From Streptomyces reniochalinae (GTDB taxonomy: Bacteria > Actinomycetota > Actinomycetes > Streptomycetales > Streptomycetaceae), in the NCBI RefSeq assembly GCF_003323735.1, contig NZ_QOIM01000054.1:1-62022 (forward strand): a stretch of DNA of 62,022 nucleotides. Direction: 5' to 3'. The position numbers were made by a program, and so were the translations under genes. The notes under the pieces are model-generated. The model was not told where the DNA came from. It did no database searches and was given only the letters and a program-made list of their open reading frames with translations. This document shows positions 8,350-17,368 of this stretch, one piece after another; within the stretch, counting starts at the first letter, position 1, and each line of letters begins with the position of its first letter.

Positions 8350-9930
8350 GTGAGCGGGACAGCACCCGACGGGCACGGAAGTGCCCAGGATCAGGGCCAT
8401 CCGCGCCGCTGGGCGATCCTGGTGGCCATCTGCGCCGCGCTGCTCGTGATCGTCGTCGACAACACCGTGCTCAACGTGGCGCTGCCCTCCATCGCCGCCC
8501 GGTTCGAGGCGTCCACGGCCTGGCAGCAGGCGGTGCTCGACGCCTACACCGTCGTCTTCTCGGGGCTGCTGATCACGGCCGGGGCCCTCTCGGACCGCTG
8601 GGGCAGACGGCGTGCGATGGTCGCGGGACTTGTCGTCCTCGGGCTCTCCTCGGCCGCTGCCGCCCTGGCCTGGTCCGTGTGGTGGCTGGTGGCGATGCGC
8701 GCGCTGATGGGTGTCGGCGCCGCGCTCGTGATGCCTGCCACGCTGGCGCTCCTGGTCCACGTCTTCCCCGCGCACGAGCGGCCCCGCGCCTTCGCGGTGT
8801 GGGGCGTCGTCGCCTCGGTGGCGATGGCCGTAGGGCCGGTGCTGGGCGGCGCGTTGGTCGCGCTGTGGAGCTGGACCGGCGCCTTCCTGGTCAACGTGCC
8901 GGTGGCGTGCGGGGCCGTCGTGGCGATCTGGCGACTGGTGCCGGAGTCCCGGGACAGCGGCGCCCGCCCGGTGGATCCGCGAAGCGCCGCGTGGATCACC
9001 GCCGGCATGGTCGCGCTGACCACGGCGGTGATCCTCGCCGGAGAGGGCGGGCCGTCGCAGCCCGCCGTCCTGGTGGCCGCGCCGCTGGCACTGCTGGCGG
9101 GGGCCGCCTTCCTGCGGCGTCAGCGCAGGGCCGACGTCCCCATGGTGGACCTCTCGCTCTACCGCGACCGCCAGTTCGCGGGTGGCAGCGCCGCGGTGAC
9201 CATCATCTCGATGGGAACCGGCAGCACCCTGTTCATCCTGGCCCAGTACCTGCAACTGGTACGGGGCATGGACCCCCTCCAGGCGGGCCTGGCCTCAGCG
9301 CCGATGGCGGCGGGTGTGGTCCTGGGTTCGTACGCGGGTGGCCGGGCGCCGGCACGTATCGGACACCGGCTCAGCGTCATCGCCGGTTTCACCGCCACGG
9401 CCGTGGGCTTCCTCTTCCTGGCCGCTCTCACCCCGCACGGCAGCTACCTCCTCGCCGCCGTCGGCCTGTTCCTGGTGGGCGGCGGCAACGGCTTCGCCGG
9501 CCCCGCCGTCACCAGCACCGTGCTGGGGGCCGTGCCCAAGGACCGGGCGGGGCTCGGCTCGGCGCTCAACGACACGCACCAGCAGTTCGGTGTCGCGCTC
9601 GGTGTCGCCCTCCTCGGCGGCCTCGTGGCCGCGGTCTACCGGGCGGGGCTGCCCGACATCGTTCCCGGCGAGGCCCGCGGCGCCCTCGCCGCGACCCTCG
9701 ACCACAGCGCCGGTCTGCCCGAGGGCAGCGGGGACGCCGTCGCCGCCGCCGCGCGGACCGCCTTCACCCACGCCCAGACCGTGACGATGCTCGCCGCCGC
9801 GGGCTGCGTCACGGTCGGCGTCGTCACCGCCGCGCTCGTCCTGCGGCGCGACACGGGCGGGGACGGGCTGCCCGTGAAGCGGACGGAGCAGCCCCCGCGG
9901 CGTCGCCGGACGGAACGGGAGAGCGCCTGA
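8350..9930 (+). CDS. DHA2-type MFS drug exporter (14 TM)
   Basis: A 526-aa drug:H+ antiporter of the EmrB/QacA type. The GTG start gives a short hydrophilic N-terminus and then TM1 (WAILVAICAALLVIVVDNTVLNVALPSIA) with the DHA2 motif D-x-T-x-x-N-V-A-L-P. Motif A follows TM2 (SDRWGRRRAMV) and motif C is near GPVLGGALVALWSW. Fourteen hydrophobic segments fit the length. The C-terminal tail is basic (RRRRTERESA). No cognate regulator is adjacent; cebR lies upstream on the same strand across 177 bp but has no functional link I can see. The substrate is unknown. Confidence 0.88.
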   Translation: MSGTAPDGHGSAQDQGHPRRWAILVAICAALLVIVVDNTVLNVALPSIAARFEASTAWQQAVLDAYTVVFSGLLITAGALSDRWGRRRAMVAGLVVLGLSSAAAALAWSVWWLVAMRALMGVGAALVMPATLALLVHVFPAHERPRAFAVWGVVASVAMAVGPVLGGALVALWSWTGAFLVNVPVACGAVVAIWRLVPESRDSGARPVDPRSAAWITAGMVALTTAVILAGEGGPSQPAVLVAAPLALLAGAAFLRRQRRADVPMVDLSLYRDRQFAGGSAAVTIISMGTGSTLFILAQYLQLVRGMDPLQAGLASAPMAAGVVLGSYAGGRAPARIGHRLSVIAGFTATAVGFLFLAALTPHGSYLLAAVGLFLVGGGNGFAGPAVTSTVLGAVPKDRAGLGSALNDTHQQFGVALGVALLGGLVAAVYRAGLPDIVPGEARGALAATLDHSAGLPEGSGDAVAAAARTAFTHAQTVTMLAAAGCVTVGVVTAALVLRRDTGGDGLPVKRTEQPPRRRRTERESA

Positions 9931-10057
9931 GTGGGGCTCGGCCGAACCCCTGGGAGAGCAGGCCGGGTTGCTCCGCCGTCACGGGCCGGCGGCGCCGGCG
10001 CCTGGCGCGGCAGGAACGGGGTGGCCGGAACGGCCGGACACCGGCAATAGTCTGATC

Positions 10058-10621
10058 ATGAGCGTTTCACCAAAACACCTTCACGGCCAGGACGACGGAG
10101 CGGCGACCCCCCGCCGGCGTGGCTCCTTCACGGCCCGCCAGGCCGCCGCAACCGTCCTCACCGCCTCGGTCGCCCTCTACATCGCGCTGGTCGCCTTCGG
10201 CAACATCACCGACTTCGGTACCAACCAGCAGTTCGTACGGCACGTCCTCGCCATGGACACCACCTTCCGCGACGAGGACCTGATGTGGCGGGCCATCACG
10301 TCCCGGTTCTGGCAGGACGCGGCATACGTCGCCATCATCGTCTGGGAGACGGCGTCGGCACTCGTCCTGATCGCCGGGACGTGGCTGTGGCTCCGGCGCG
10401 ACCCAGGGCGGGCGCGCGCCGTCTCCACCGTCGGCCTCTCGATGCTCCTGCTGCTGTTCGGCGCGGGCTTCCTCGCCATCGGCGGGGAGTGGTTCGCCAT
10501 GTGGCAGTCGCAGAAGTGGAACGGGCTGGAGTCCGCCACCCGCATCCTCCTCCTCAGCGGCCTCGCCCTCCTCGCGGTGCACGCCACGGGTGGCCGCGAG
10601 GGCGCGGAACGGTCCGACTAG
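10058..10621 (+). CDS. DUF2165-family small integral membrane protein
   Basis: A 187-aa membrane protein with four hydrophobic segments after a 26-residue polar N-terminus. The features FGNITDFGTNQQFVRHVLAMDTTF, followed by MWRAITSRFWQDAAYVAIIVWE and EWFAMWQSQKWNGLESATRI, are typical of DUF2165 proteins. No biochemical role is known for the family. The ATG at 10058 is chosen because the longer upstream frame lacks a ribosome-binding site and reads as low-complexity Pro/Gly/Ala. It stands alone between an MFS gene and a convergent serine hydrolase gene. Confidence 0.8.
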   Translation: MSVSPKHLHGQDDGAATPRRRGSFTARQAAATVLTASVALYIALVAFGNITDFGTNQQFVRHVLAMDTTFRDEDLMWRAITSRFWQDAAYVAIIVWETASALVLIAGTWLWLRRDPGRARAVSTVGLSMLLLLFGAGFLAIGGEWFAMWQSQKWNGLESATRILLLSGLALLAVHATGGREGAERSD

Positions 10622-10682
10622 GCCCGGAGGGGAACGGTCCGACAAGGGGCGGACCAGGGCCTCTCGTCGGGATCCGGCCGGC

Positions 10683-12656
10683 TCAGGGGGCGGCGTGGGC
10701 GGCGCCGCAGCGGACGGCGTCCGAGGTGCGGCCCGCGTCAGGTGCCAGCAGCCAGGGGCGGGCCAGGGGGCGCCAGCCGTGTGCCGTCAGCGGCGCGTGG
10801 GGGCAGTCGCTCTCCAGCAGCACCCGGGTCGCGTCGGTGACCCGCACCCCCGCGACGTCCGCGCCGCGGCCCTCCCACGGGCCGGCCGCGGTGAAGCGCC
10901 AGCGCAGGCGCAGGCCCGCCCGGGAGGGACCGGCGTCCAGGGGCACCCGCACGTGCTGCCAGGCCCGTCCGCCGTGCCCGGACGACTCCGTACCGGCGAC
11001 GGCGTGCCAGGTGTCCCCGCCGTCGGTGCTGCGCTCCAGCACCAGGCCGCCCTCGGCGCCGCTGTCGACGAGCGCGTCGTAGCTGACGGTCAGGGGCCCG
11101 TCCGCGTGCACGGCCGGGGTCGTCAGGGTGCCGGCCGCTTCCCCTCCAGGATCGGCGTACCAGGAGCGCCCGCCGCCCGGTGGCCGCGCGGGGATCGAGC
11201 GGGCGAGCGCTGTGGCGGCGGCCACGCGTGCCGGATTGGTGGAGGGGGTCGTGTCGTCGGGGTGCACGCGGTTGGTCAGCAGGATCGCGAAGGAGCGGGA
11301 GGCCGGGTCGATCACGAGTGAGGTGCCGGTGAAGCCGGTGTGGCCCAGCGTCCGCGGCGAGGTGAGGCCACCCATGTACCAGGGCTGGTTCAGCTCGAAG
11401 CCGAGACCGTGGTCGTGCCGGGGGAAGCGTCGGTTGTAGTCGCGCTCCAGCAGGGTGACGGCGTGCCTGCTGAGGACGCGGTGGCCGCGGTAGGCGCCGC
11501 CGTTGAGCAGGGCCTGGGCGAGGAGCGCCAGGTCGTCCACGGTCGAGAAGACCCCGGCGTGTCCTGCGACGCCTCCCATGGCCCAGGCGTTGGCGTCGTG
11601 CACCGAGCCGCGCAGCGGGCCGCCGCGGTCCGGAAGGCGCTGGTTCGAGGTGGCGGCGATGCGCGGCAACCAGGAGCGCGGCGGATTGTAGGCGGTGTCG
11701 GTCATGCCCAGCGGCTCGGTGATGCCCTCGCGCACAAGCCTGTCGAGCCGCTTCCCTGTGACCTTCTCCAGCACCAGCTGCATGCTGAGCATGTTGAGGT
11801 CGGAGTAGCGGTAGTGGGTTCCGGGCGCGTTGAGCGGTGCGGTACGCAGGACGGCCCGGGCGCGTGCCCCGCGGCCGCCGGGGATCTGCCACAGCGGTGG
11901 TCTCGGGTCGGCCGGAAGCCCTGACGTGTGGGTGAGCAGCTGCCGGATGGTGATGCGGCCCTTTCCCGCCGCGGCGAACCCCGGCAGGTAGCGGGCGGCG
12001 GGCGTGTCCAGGCGCAGCCGCCCGGCGTCGATCTGCCGCGCGGCCACCAGGGAGGTGAACAGCTTCGAGAGGGAGGCCAGGTCGTAGACGGTGTCGGTAC
12101 GTGCGGGCACGCGCTCCGCGGGCGGCAGTTCCCGCCCGTCGGGCCCGTACCGCAGGGCGTCGCCGCGGGCGAGGCGGGCGACGACGGCGCCCTCGTGCGC
12201 GAGGAGTGCGGTCGCGCCGGGGAAGAGGTATCCGCCGCCGCGTGCCGGGTCGGTCCACTCGGCCAGCTGCCGCGCGAACGCGTCCAGGGGGCGGGGATCG
12301 AGGCCGGCCCGCCCCGGGGTGGTGCGGTGCAGCACCGTACCGGCGGGTGCGAACCCCTCGTAGGGGCGGCCGAATCCACGGCTGGAGCCGGGGATCTGCG
12401 GGCCCGGGCCCGGATCTGTCGCCGGTTCATGCCCGGCGGCTGACGAAGCCGCTGACGCTGTCGCAGTCCGTGGTTCCGGCAGGGCCGTGTCCGGTGTCGT
12501 GGGGGCCTGCGCGGCGGGGCCAGGTGCCGAGGGACCAGGCGCCGCGTAAGCCGGCAGCGCGTGGGCCGCGCCCTGCGGGGGTGCCAGGAGCGCGGCGAGC
12601 GTGGCGAAGGCGGCGAGCGCGCTCGCCGGCGCGGTGACGTACGCACAAATCCGCAC
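10683..12656 (-). CDS. Secreted serine hydrolase (beta-lactamase/CubicO class C fold)
   Basis: A 657-aa exported hydrolase. The GTG start gives a signal peptide (ASALAAFATLAALLAPPQGAAHA), then a Pro/Ala/Thr-rich linker to about residue 95. The class C beta-lactamase-like domain covers about 110-470. It shows SxxK as LASLSKLF, the YxN-like YSDLNM and an HTGFTG box in place of KTG, so acyl-serine chemistry is expected. About 150 C-terminal residues (WYADPGGEAAGTLTT..., GGLVLERSTDGGDTWHAV) look like a beta-sandwich carbohydrate- or protein-binding module. The substrate may be a D-amino-acid peptide or an ester; true beta-lactamase activity is not implied. It is convergent with the DUF2165 gene. 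Confidence 0.82.
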   Translation of the reverse strand: MRICAYVTAPASALAAFATLAALLAPPQGAAHALPAYAAPGPSAPGPAAQAPTTPDTALPEPRTATASAASSAAGHEPATDPGPGPQIPGSSRGFGRPYEGFAPAGTVLHRTTPGRAGLDPRPLDAFARQLAEWTDPARGGGYLFPGATALLAHEGAVVARLARGDALRYGPDGRELPPAERVPARTDTVYDLASLSKLFTSLVAARQIDAGRLRLDTPAARYLPGFAAAGKGRITIRQLLTHTSGLPADPRPPLWQIPGGRGARARAVLRTAPLNAPGTHYRYSDLNMLSMQLVLEKVTGKRLDRLVREGITEPLGMTDTAYNPPRSWLPRIAATSNQRLPDRGGPLRGSVHDANAWAMGGVAGHAGVFSTVDDLALLAQALLNGGAYRGHRVLSRHAVTLLERDYNRRFPRHDHGLGFELNQPWYMGGLTSPRTLGHTGFTGTSLVIDPASRSFAILLTNRVHPDDTTPSTNPARVAAATALARSIPARPPGGGRSWYADPGGEAAGTLTTPAVHADGPLTVSYDALVDSGAEGGLVLERSTDGGDTWHAVAGTESSGHGGRAWQHVRVPLDAGPSRAGLRLRWRFTAAGPWEGRGADVAGVRVTDATRVLLESDCPHAPLTAHGWRPLARPWLLAPDAGRTSDAVRCGAAHAAP

Positions 12657-12799
12657 GCGGACTCCATCGACCTCGTAGCTGCCCGCGACCCCAGCAAGAT
12701 CCGAACGAGAGGCCCTACGGTGCCGCGCTCACGAACGTACGCGCGTCGGCCCGTGCGCGTCCCGGTGCGACACGTGCGAGGCGCCGTTTCTCCTTCTCG

Positions 12800-14404
12800 C
12801 TATTCCCCGGGTGGCCGGGTGGCGGGGTGGCCGCGGCCGGGCGGAGGCTCGCCGGGTGAGAGTTCGGCCCGCAGCGGTGTGCCCGCCACCGGACATTCGT
12901 ACGGACAGCCGGCGGCCTCGCCGGTACCGGGCTCCTCCACCGAGCCCGCTGCGGGCTCCGCTGCCGTCTCCAGGACGTCGCGGCGGATGGTCGCCAAGGC
13001 GAGGAGGCCGCCGGCCACCGCGAGCGCCGCCGTGATGAGCATGGCGGTGTGGAAGCCGTCGGCGAGGGCGTCCGGGTCCTGGAAGTCCCGGCCGCCGATG
13101 CCGGCCAGCAGGGGGAGAGCGGCGACGGCCGCGAGTTGGGCGAGGCGGGAGACGGCGTTGTTGACGCCCGAGGCGATCCCGGAGTGCCCGGAGGGTGCGG
13201 CCGCCAGCGCCGTGGCGGTCACGGGCGCCACGGTGGTGGCCAGTCCGAGCCCGAAGACGAGGACCGCGGGCAGCACCGAGGTGGCGTAGCCGGCCGGACC
13301 ACCGCCGTCGTCCACGCCGATACGGAGCATCAGCAGCATGCCCGCGGCCAGCAGCAGCGGCCCCACGCTCAGGGGGAGCCGCGGGCCGACGCGCTGTGCC
13401 AGCGCGCCCGCTCGCGAGGAGAGGGCCAGCATCAGCAGTGTCACGGGCAGCGAGGCCGCGCCGGCCGCCAGCGGGCTGTACCCCAATGAGGTCTGGAGGA
13501 AGACGACGAGGAGGAAGAAGACCCCGCCCAGCGCGGCGTACACGACGAAGGTCACGGCGTTGGCGCTCAGGAACTGGCCGGCGCGGAAGACCCCGGGAGG
13601 GAGCATCGGGCGCTCGGCGCGCCGCTCCGTGCGGACGAACCCGGCGAGTGCCGCGAGACCGGCGAGCAGCGCGAGCGCCGTCACCCAGCCGGGCGACTCG
13701 CCACGAGGACCTTCGATCAACGCGTAGGTGACGCCGCCGAGCCCGGCCGTCACCAGCGCGGCGCCGCGCACGTCCAGGCGGCCCGTGGCGCCGGGGGCGC
13801 GGCTCTCGGGCACGTGGCGGGCGGTCACCGCGACGACCACCAGCCCGATCGGGACGTTGAGAAGGAAGATCCACCGCCAGGAGAAGGCGTCGATGAGCCA
13901 GCCGCCGAGGATGGGGCCGAGCGCGGAGGCCACTCCGGTCAGCGCGGACCAGGTGCCGATGGCTCTGGCCCGGTCGGCCGAGCGGTAGCTCGCCTGGATG
14001 AGGGCCAGGCTGCCGGGGGTGAGCAGCGCGGCGCCGATCCCCTGAAGCGCCCGGGCGAGGATGAGGACTCCGGCGTCGGGGGCCGCCGCGCACAGCACGG
14101 AGGGCACCACGAAGCAGCCGACGCCGAGGGTGAAGACGCGCCTGCGCCCGTACCGGTCCGCGAGGGAGCCGCCGAGCAGGATCAGCGCGGCGAGCGTGAG
14201 CAGGTAGCCGTCCAGCACCCACTGCAGCGCGGAGACGTCCGCGTGTACGTCCCGGCCGATCGCCGGGAGCGCGACGTTGACGACCGTCGCGTCGAGGAAC
14301 CCCATGGCCGAGCCGAGGACGGTGGCCGTGAGCAGCCACCGGCCCTCCGCGGACCGGTAGGCGACGGTCCCGGCGGCGGGTGCGGAACCCTCAGGCGCGT
14401 TCAT
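12800..14404 (-). CDS. DHA2-type MFS drug exporter (14 TM)
   Basis: A 534-aa second EmrB/QacA-type antiporter in this stretch. TM1 holds ATVVNVALPAIGRDV, and motif A is GGSLADRYGRRRVFTLG. The internal sequence TGVASALGPILGGWLIDAFSWRWIFLLNVPIGL is the classic motif C/TM6 region of drug exporters. The ATG at 14404 gives a compact N-terminus; the frame upstream is Arg/Asp/Pro-rich and not credible. The tail carries an acidic/Pro-rich extension of about 60 residues. A regulator is not adjacent, and the substrate cannot be predicted. Confidence 0.87.
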   Translation of the reverse strand: MNAPEGSAPAAGTVAYRSAEGRWLLTATVLGSAMGFLDATVVNVALPAIGRDVHADVSALQWVLDGYLLTLAALILLGGSLADRYGRRRVFTLGVGCFVVPSVLCAAAPDAGVLILARALQGIGAALLTPGSLALIQASYRSADRARAIGTWSALTGVASALGPILGGWLIDAFSWRWIFLLNVPIGLVVVAVTARHVPESRAPGATGRLDVRGAALVTAGLGGVTYALIEGPRGESPGWVTALALLAGLAALAGFVRTERRAERPMLPPGVFRAGQFLSANAVTFVVYAALGGVFFLLVVFLQTSLGYSPLAAGAASLPVTLLMLALSSRAGALAQRVGPRLPLSVGPLLLAAGMLLMLRIGVDDGGGPAGYATSVLPAVLVFGLGLATTVAPVTATALAAAPSGHSGIASGVNNAVSRLAQLAAVAALPLLAGIGGRDFQDPDALADGFHTAMLITAALAVAGGLLALATIRRDVLETAAEPAAGSVEEPGTGEAAGCPYECPVAGTPLRAELSPGEPPPGRGHPATRPPGE

Positions 14405-14575
14405 CCTCGCTCGCCGCCCTTCCGTCCCCTGCCGCTGCCTGTCCCGGCGGTCGCGCCGCCGGTCACGGCCGCGCCCGGGCGGGTCTCCCGGGGCTGCCGG
14501 TCGGCACGATCGTACGGTGCGGGCAGCCCGAAGCCCCGCAAGGCCGCGGGCCTCGCGGGGCGCGGGCGGCATCTG

Positions 14576-15193
14576 TCAGCCGCAGTGCTGGGCCTTCTCC
14601 TCCTCGGTCATCGGCCGGGTGTGCTGGGTCTTGGTGCTGGGCGCGTCGGGCTTGGGGCCCGTGGCCTCGAACGGCACGTACCAGATGTAGTGGCCGTGGA
14701 ACGGGTCGGGGAAGTGCATCTCGTACTGGCCCTTGACCGTCTGCATCTGGGCCTCGCGCGTCACCCAGCCGACCTCGTCGGGTTTGACGTCGATGTTGGT
14801 CTGCTCGGACTCGGTGTGCGAGCTCTCCCAGGTGTGCTGGTAGTTGGTCTCGATGCTGACCTTGAACACCTCGGCGAAGCCGTACTCGGCGCTCAGCGAC
14901 ACCCCCACGCTGTTGGACTCGCCGGTGGTGTCGGACCAGCCGACGGTGGAGCGCTGGAGATCGTCGGTGCAGTTGAAGGCGGAGTCGCCTACCTGGTGCG
15001 CCTCGCCCATGGAGTCCTCGGGCGGACCGTCGGGGTGGAACTCGCACACGTCGGTGCCGTTGTCGCACTTGTCGAGCAGTTCCCGCGTGGTGGGCGGGTC
15101 GTCGTCGGCCTGGGCGACGGTGGGGGCCAGGGCGGCGCTGCCCGCGGTCACCAGGGCGGCGAACAGGACGGAGAGCCTGACGCGTCGTTTCAT
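14576..15193 (-). CDS. Secreted protein with aerolysin/ETX-MTX2-like beta region
   Basis: A 205-aa exported protein. The signal peptide ends about APTVAQA|DDDPP. The mature N-terminus has two Cys pairs (KCDNGTDVC) and a further Cys before an alternating-polarity stretch, ESNSVGVSLSAEYGFAEVF, and then ETNYQHTWESSHTESEQTNI. This Ser/Thr-rich alternating pattern followed by a KPDEVGWVTREAQMQTVKGQYE hairpin resembles the amphipathic beta-hairpin region of aerolysin/epsilon-toxin-like proteins, of which Streptomyces encode many short secreted versions. There is no separate receptor-binding domain, and pore formation is inference only. It lies 87 bp after another exported protein gene on the same strand and may share its transcript. 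Confidence 0.7.
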   Translation of the reverse strand: MKRRVRLSVLFAALVTAGSAALAPTVAQADDDPPTTRELLDKCDNGTDVCEFHPDGPPEDSMGEAHQVGDSAFNCTDDLQRSTVGWSDTTGESNSVGVSLSAEYGFAEVFKVSIETNYQHTWESSHTESEQTNIDVKPDEVGWVTREAQMQTVKGQYEMHFPDPFHGHYIWYVPFEATGPKPDAPSTKTQHTRPMTEEEKAQHCG

Positions 15194-15280
15194 GGGGGTC
15201 TCCTCGCAGGAGGTGTGGGGGGAGGGTGGCGCGGGCGCCGGGTGGGTGCCGCGCCGGGTCGGCTCTGGGCCGGCCGTGGG

Positions 15281-15889
15281 TCAGCTGAAGCCGATGGACT
15301 GGGTGCGGTCGTTCATGAAGTCACCGATGTCGCCGGTGTTCTCCTTGAACGGGCCGTCCCGGTCGCCGCCGAGGCCCGGCTCGGGGTAGAGCCAGATCCA
15401 GCAGTTGCCCCACGGCTGCACCGACGAGATGCGGTTCTTCCAGCCGTCTTCCAGGTCGTGCTGGTAGTCGACCCAGCCGTCCTTCTCGCACAGGCCCTCG
15501 CCGCTGATGGTCAGCGAGTCGCCGCCGAAGCCGGTGTCGTCGAAGAACGTGCCCTGGATGACACCGTCGGCCCGCGCCCCGTCCTCGTCCGCGAGCCGTT
15601 CGACCTCCGCGCGGAAGCCGCTGTCGCCTGTCGCCGTACGGGCCGAGGCGGGCGCGTCGTCGATGCGTCCCTCGCTGGCGTGGTCGACGGCCTCGGTGAA
15701 GGTGGCGTAGCAGTGTTCGGCGCCGGTAGCCAGGTCGAGGGTGCAGTGCCGCGGTTGCCCGCCCGCGCCCGGCGCCTCCGTCGAGCCGGGTGCCGCGTGC
15801 GCCACGGGTGCCGTGACGGCGCCGGCGAGCAGGACGGAGGCGGCCAGGATGACCTTGCGGTGCGTGCCGTGTCTGGGCCGGGAGATCAT
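15281..15889 (-). CDS. Secreted crystallin-like protein (peptidase inhibitor I36-like)
   Basis: A 202-aa exported protein. The signal peptide (VILAASVLLAGAVTAPVAHA) is followed by a 75-residue region with one CTLDLATGAEHC pair. The C-terminal 90 residues show the beta/gamma-crystallin pattern: GTFFDDTGFGGDSLTI, then KNRISSVQPWGNCWIWLYPE, ending MNDRTQSIGFS. This fold is shared by the Streptomyces metalloproteinase inhibitor family (I36) and by many secreted actinobacterial proteins of unknown role, so protease inhibition is only one possibility. Its start is supported by a purine-rich GGAGGTTCG shortly upstream. It is the promoter-proximal member of a pair with the aerolysin-like gene. Confidence 0.72.
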   Translation of the reverse strand: MISRPRHGTHRKVILAASVLLAGAVTAPVAHAAPGSTEAPGAGGQPRHCTLDLATGAEHCYATFTEAVDHASEGRIDDAPASARTATGDSGFRAEVERLADEDGARADGVIQGTFFDDTGFGGDSLTISGEGLCEKDGWVDYQHDLEDGWKNRISSVQPWGNCWIWLYPEPGLGGDRDGPFKENTGDIGDFMNDRTQSIGFS

Positions 15890-16197
15890 CGAACCTCCAA
15901 GTGTCGTGGGGGGATGTTCAGTTGGCGTAGGAACAGCAGTACGCGTGCTCGCTCGGTACCTGGCGAAACAGCAAGCCCGCTATTGCCCGGAAGTTACCGG
16001 TGGTAGCAGGAGTGACGCCGGTGCCGTGCCCGCGAATGTGGGCGCGCGGCTGCGCTGACTTCCCGGCGACGGCGCGGCCTTCGCAACAGTTGCGCCACAG
16101 CCGACTCTCCGGCATGAGGGGCCAGTTCATGATCCAGTAGGTTCACCGTCCGAGGGGTCCCGCAGGCGGGACCGCAGGCGACGGGAGGGAGCTGGGG
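15890..16197. promoter_or_regulatory. 308-bp divergent intergenic region before the PI-PLC gene
   Basis: No supportable gene. A 70-codon minus-strand frame (15918-16130) resembles no family I know and lacks a ribosome-binding site. The region must contain the promoters of the crystallin-like gene (minus) and the phospholipase gene (plus). GGGAGGGAGCTGGGG precedes the plus-strand ATG at 16198. Confidence 0.4.
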
Positions 16198-17106
16198 ATG
16201 GACCGGCGCGGATTTCTCAGGAACGCGGCAGTGGTGCCCGCCGCGGGAATGCTGGCGTACGCGGGTGGCACGGGCGTCGCCGTGGCGCGGAGCACCGGCC
16301 ACAAGCGCTCCCGCGCACGCGTGGGACCGCGGGACTGGATGGCGGCACTGGCGCCGTCGACAGCGCTGCGCACGCTCACCATCCCCGGCACCCACGACTC
16401 CGGGGCGCGCTTCGGCGGGCCATGGACGGAGTGCCAGGACGCCCTGATAGCCGACCAGCTCGCGGCTGGGATCCGTTTCCTCGACGTCCGCTGCCGCGCC
16501 ATCGACGGCGTGTTCGCCATCCACCACGGCGCCTTCTACCAGCACCTGATGTTCGGTGACGTGCTGATCGCCTGCCGCGACTTTTTGGCCGCGCACCCGG
16601 ACGAGACGGTCCTCATGCGGGTCAAGCAGGAGTACTCGACGGTCGGCGACGAGGAGTTCCGGCAGATCTTCGACGTCTACCTCGACCAGAAGGGCTGGCG
16701 CTCCCTCTTCCTGATGGAGGACACCCTGCCCACCCTCGGCGAGGCCCGCGGCAAGGTCGTCCTGCTGGCCGACAACGGGGGACTGCCCGGGGTGCGGTGG
16801 GCCGACCCGGAGGTCTTCGACGTCCAGGACGACTACCAGGCGGAACCGATCTCGAAGTATCCCAGGATCGCCGAGCAGTTCCGTCAGGCCGCCGCGGAGC
16901 CCGGCCCCTTCTACGTCAACTTCCTCAGTACGGCGGCCGGGCTGCCGCCCGCCTCGAACGCCGACCGCCTCAACCCGAAGGTGCGCGCGCTCCTCGACAG
17001 CTCCGAGTTCGCGGGCACGACGGGCCTCGGCATCGTGCCGATGGACTTCCCCGGGGCCGAACCGGGTCTGCTCGAAGCCGTCCTGGCCCACAACCCGACG
17101 GGCTGA
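16198..17106 (+). CDS. Secreted phosphatidylinositol-specific phospholipase C (PI-PLC X domain)
   Basis: A 302-aa exported phosphodiesterase. It would cleave phosphatidylinositol (or GPI-type lipids) to diacylglycerol and inositol cyclic phosphate. The N-terminus MDRRGFLRNAAVVPAAGM is a twin-arginine-type signal. The two catalytic histidines stand in TIPGTHDSGA (H66) and DGVFAIHHGAF (H109/H110), with FLDVRCR supplying the conserved Arg between them. DETVLMRVKQEY and GKVVLLADNGG are further X-domain strands. The length matches bacterial single-domain PI-PLC (about 300 aa). It stands alone downstream of two other exported proteins transcribed divergently. Confidence 0.9.
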   Translation: MDRRGFLRNAAVVPAAGMLAYAGGTGVAVARSTGHKRSRARVGPRDWMAALAPSTALRTLTIPGTHDSGARFGGPWTECQDALIADQLAAGIRFLDVRCRAIDGVFAIHHGAFYQHLMFGDVLIACRDFLAAHPDETVLMRVKQEYSTVGDEEFRQIFDVYLDQKGWRSLFLMEDTLPTLGEARGKVVLLADNGGLPGVRWADPEVFDVQDDYQAEPISKYPRIAEQFRQAAAEPGPFYVNFLSTAAGLPPASNADRLNPKVRALLDSSEFAGTTGLGIVPMDFPGAEPGLLEAVLAHNPTG

Positions 17107-17368
17107 TCACGCACCGTGCCCGGGTGCGCACCGTATCCGGGCACGGCGTGCCGGGCACGCGTCGTCGCGGTGCGTGCCCGGGTGTCGCGCCGTCCGACCG
17201 GGCGGGGCCGCCCGGGGAACCGGTCCCCGGCCCGTCGGGACGTGCGCGTGCCCCGCGCGAGGCGGGGCACGACGGGGCCCGCCGTCGCCCGCGCCCGGAG
17301 ACGGGGGCTGTGAGCGGGGGCCGACCGCCGCTGTGCTCGCCGCGACCGCGGCCTCCTATGCTCGCCGG

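Noticed and set aside
12800..14404. The two DHA2 exporters (8350-9930 and 12800-14404) as a tandem duplication
   Set aside because: They are on opposite strands and differ clearly in sequence outside the family motifs.
15918..16130. 70-codon minus-strand frame before the phospholipase gene
   Set aside because: No ribosome-binding site, no recognisable domain, and it lies in an expected divergent promoter region.
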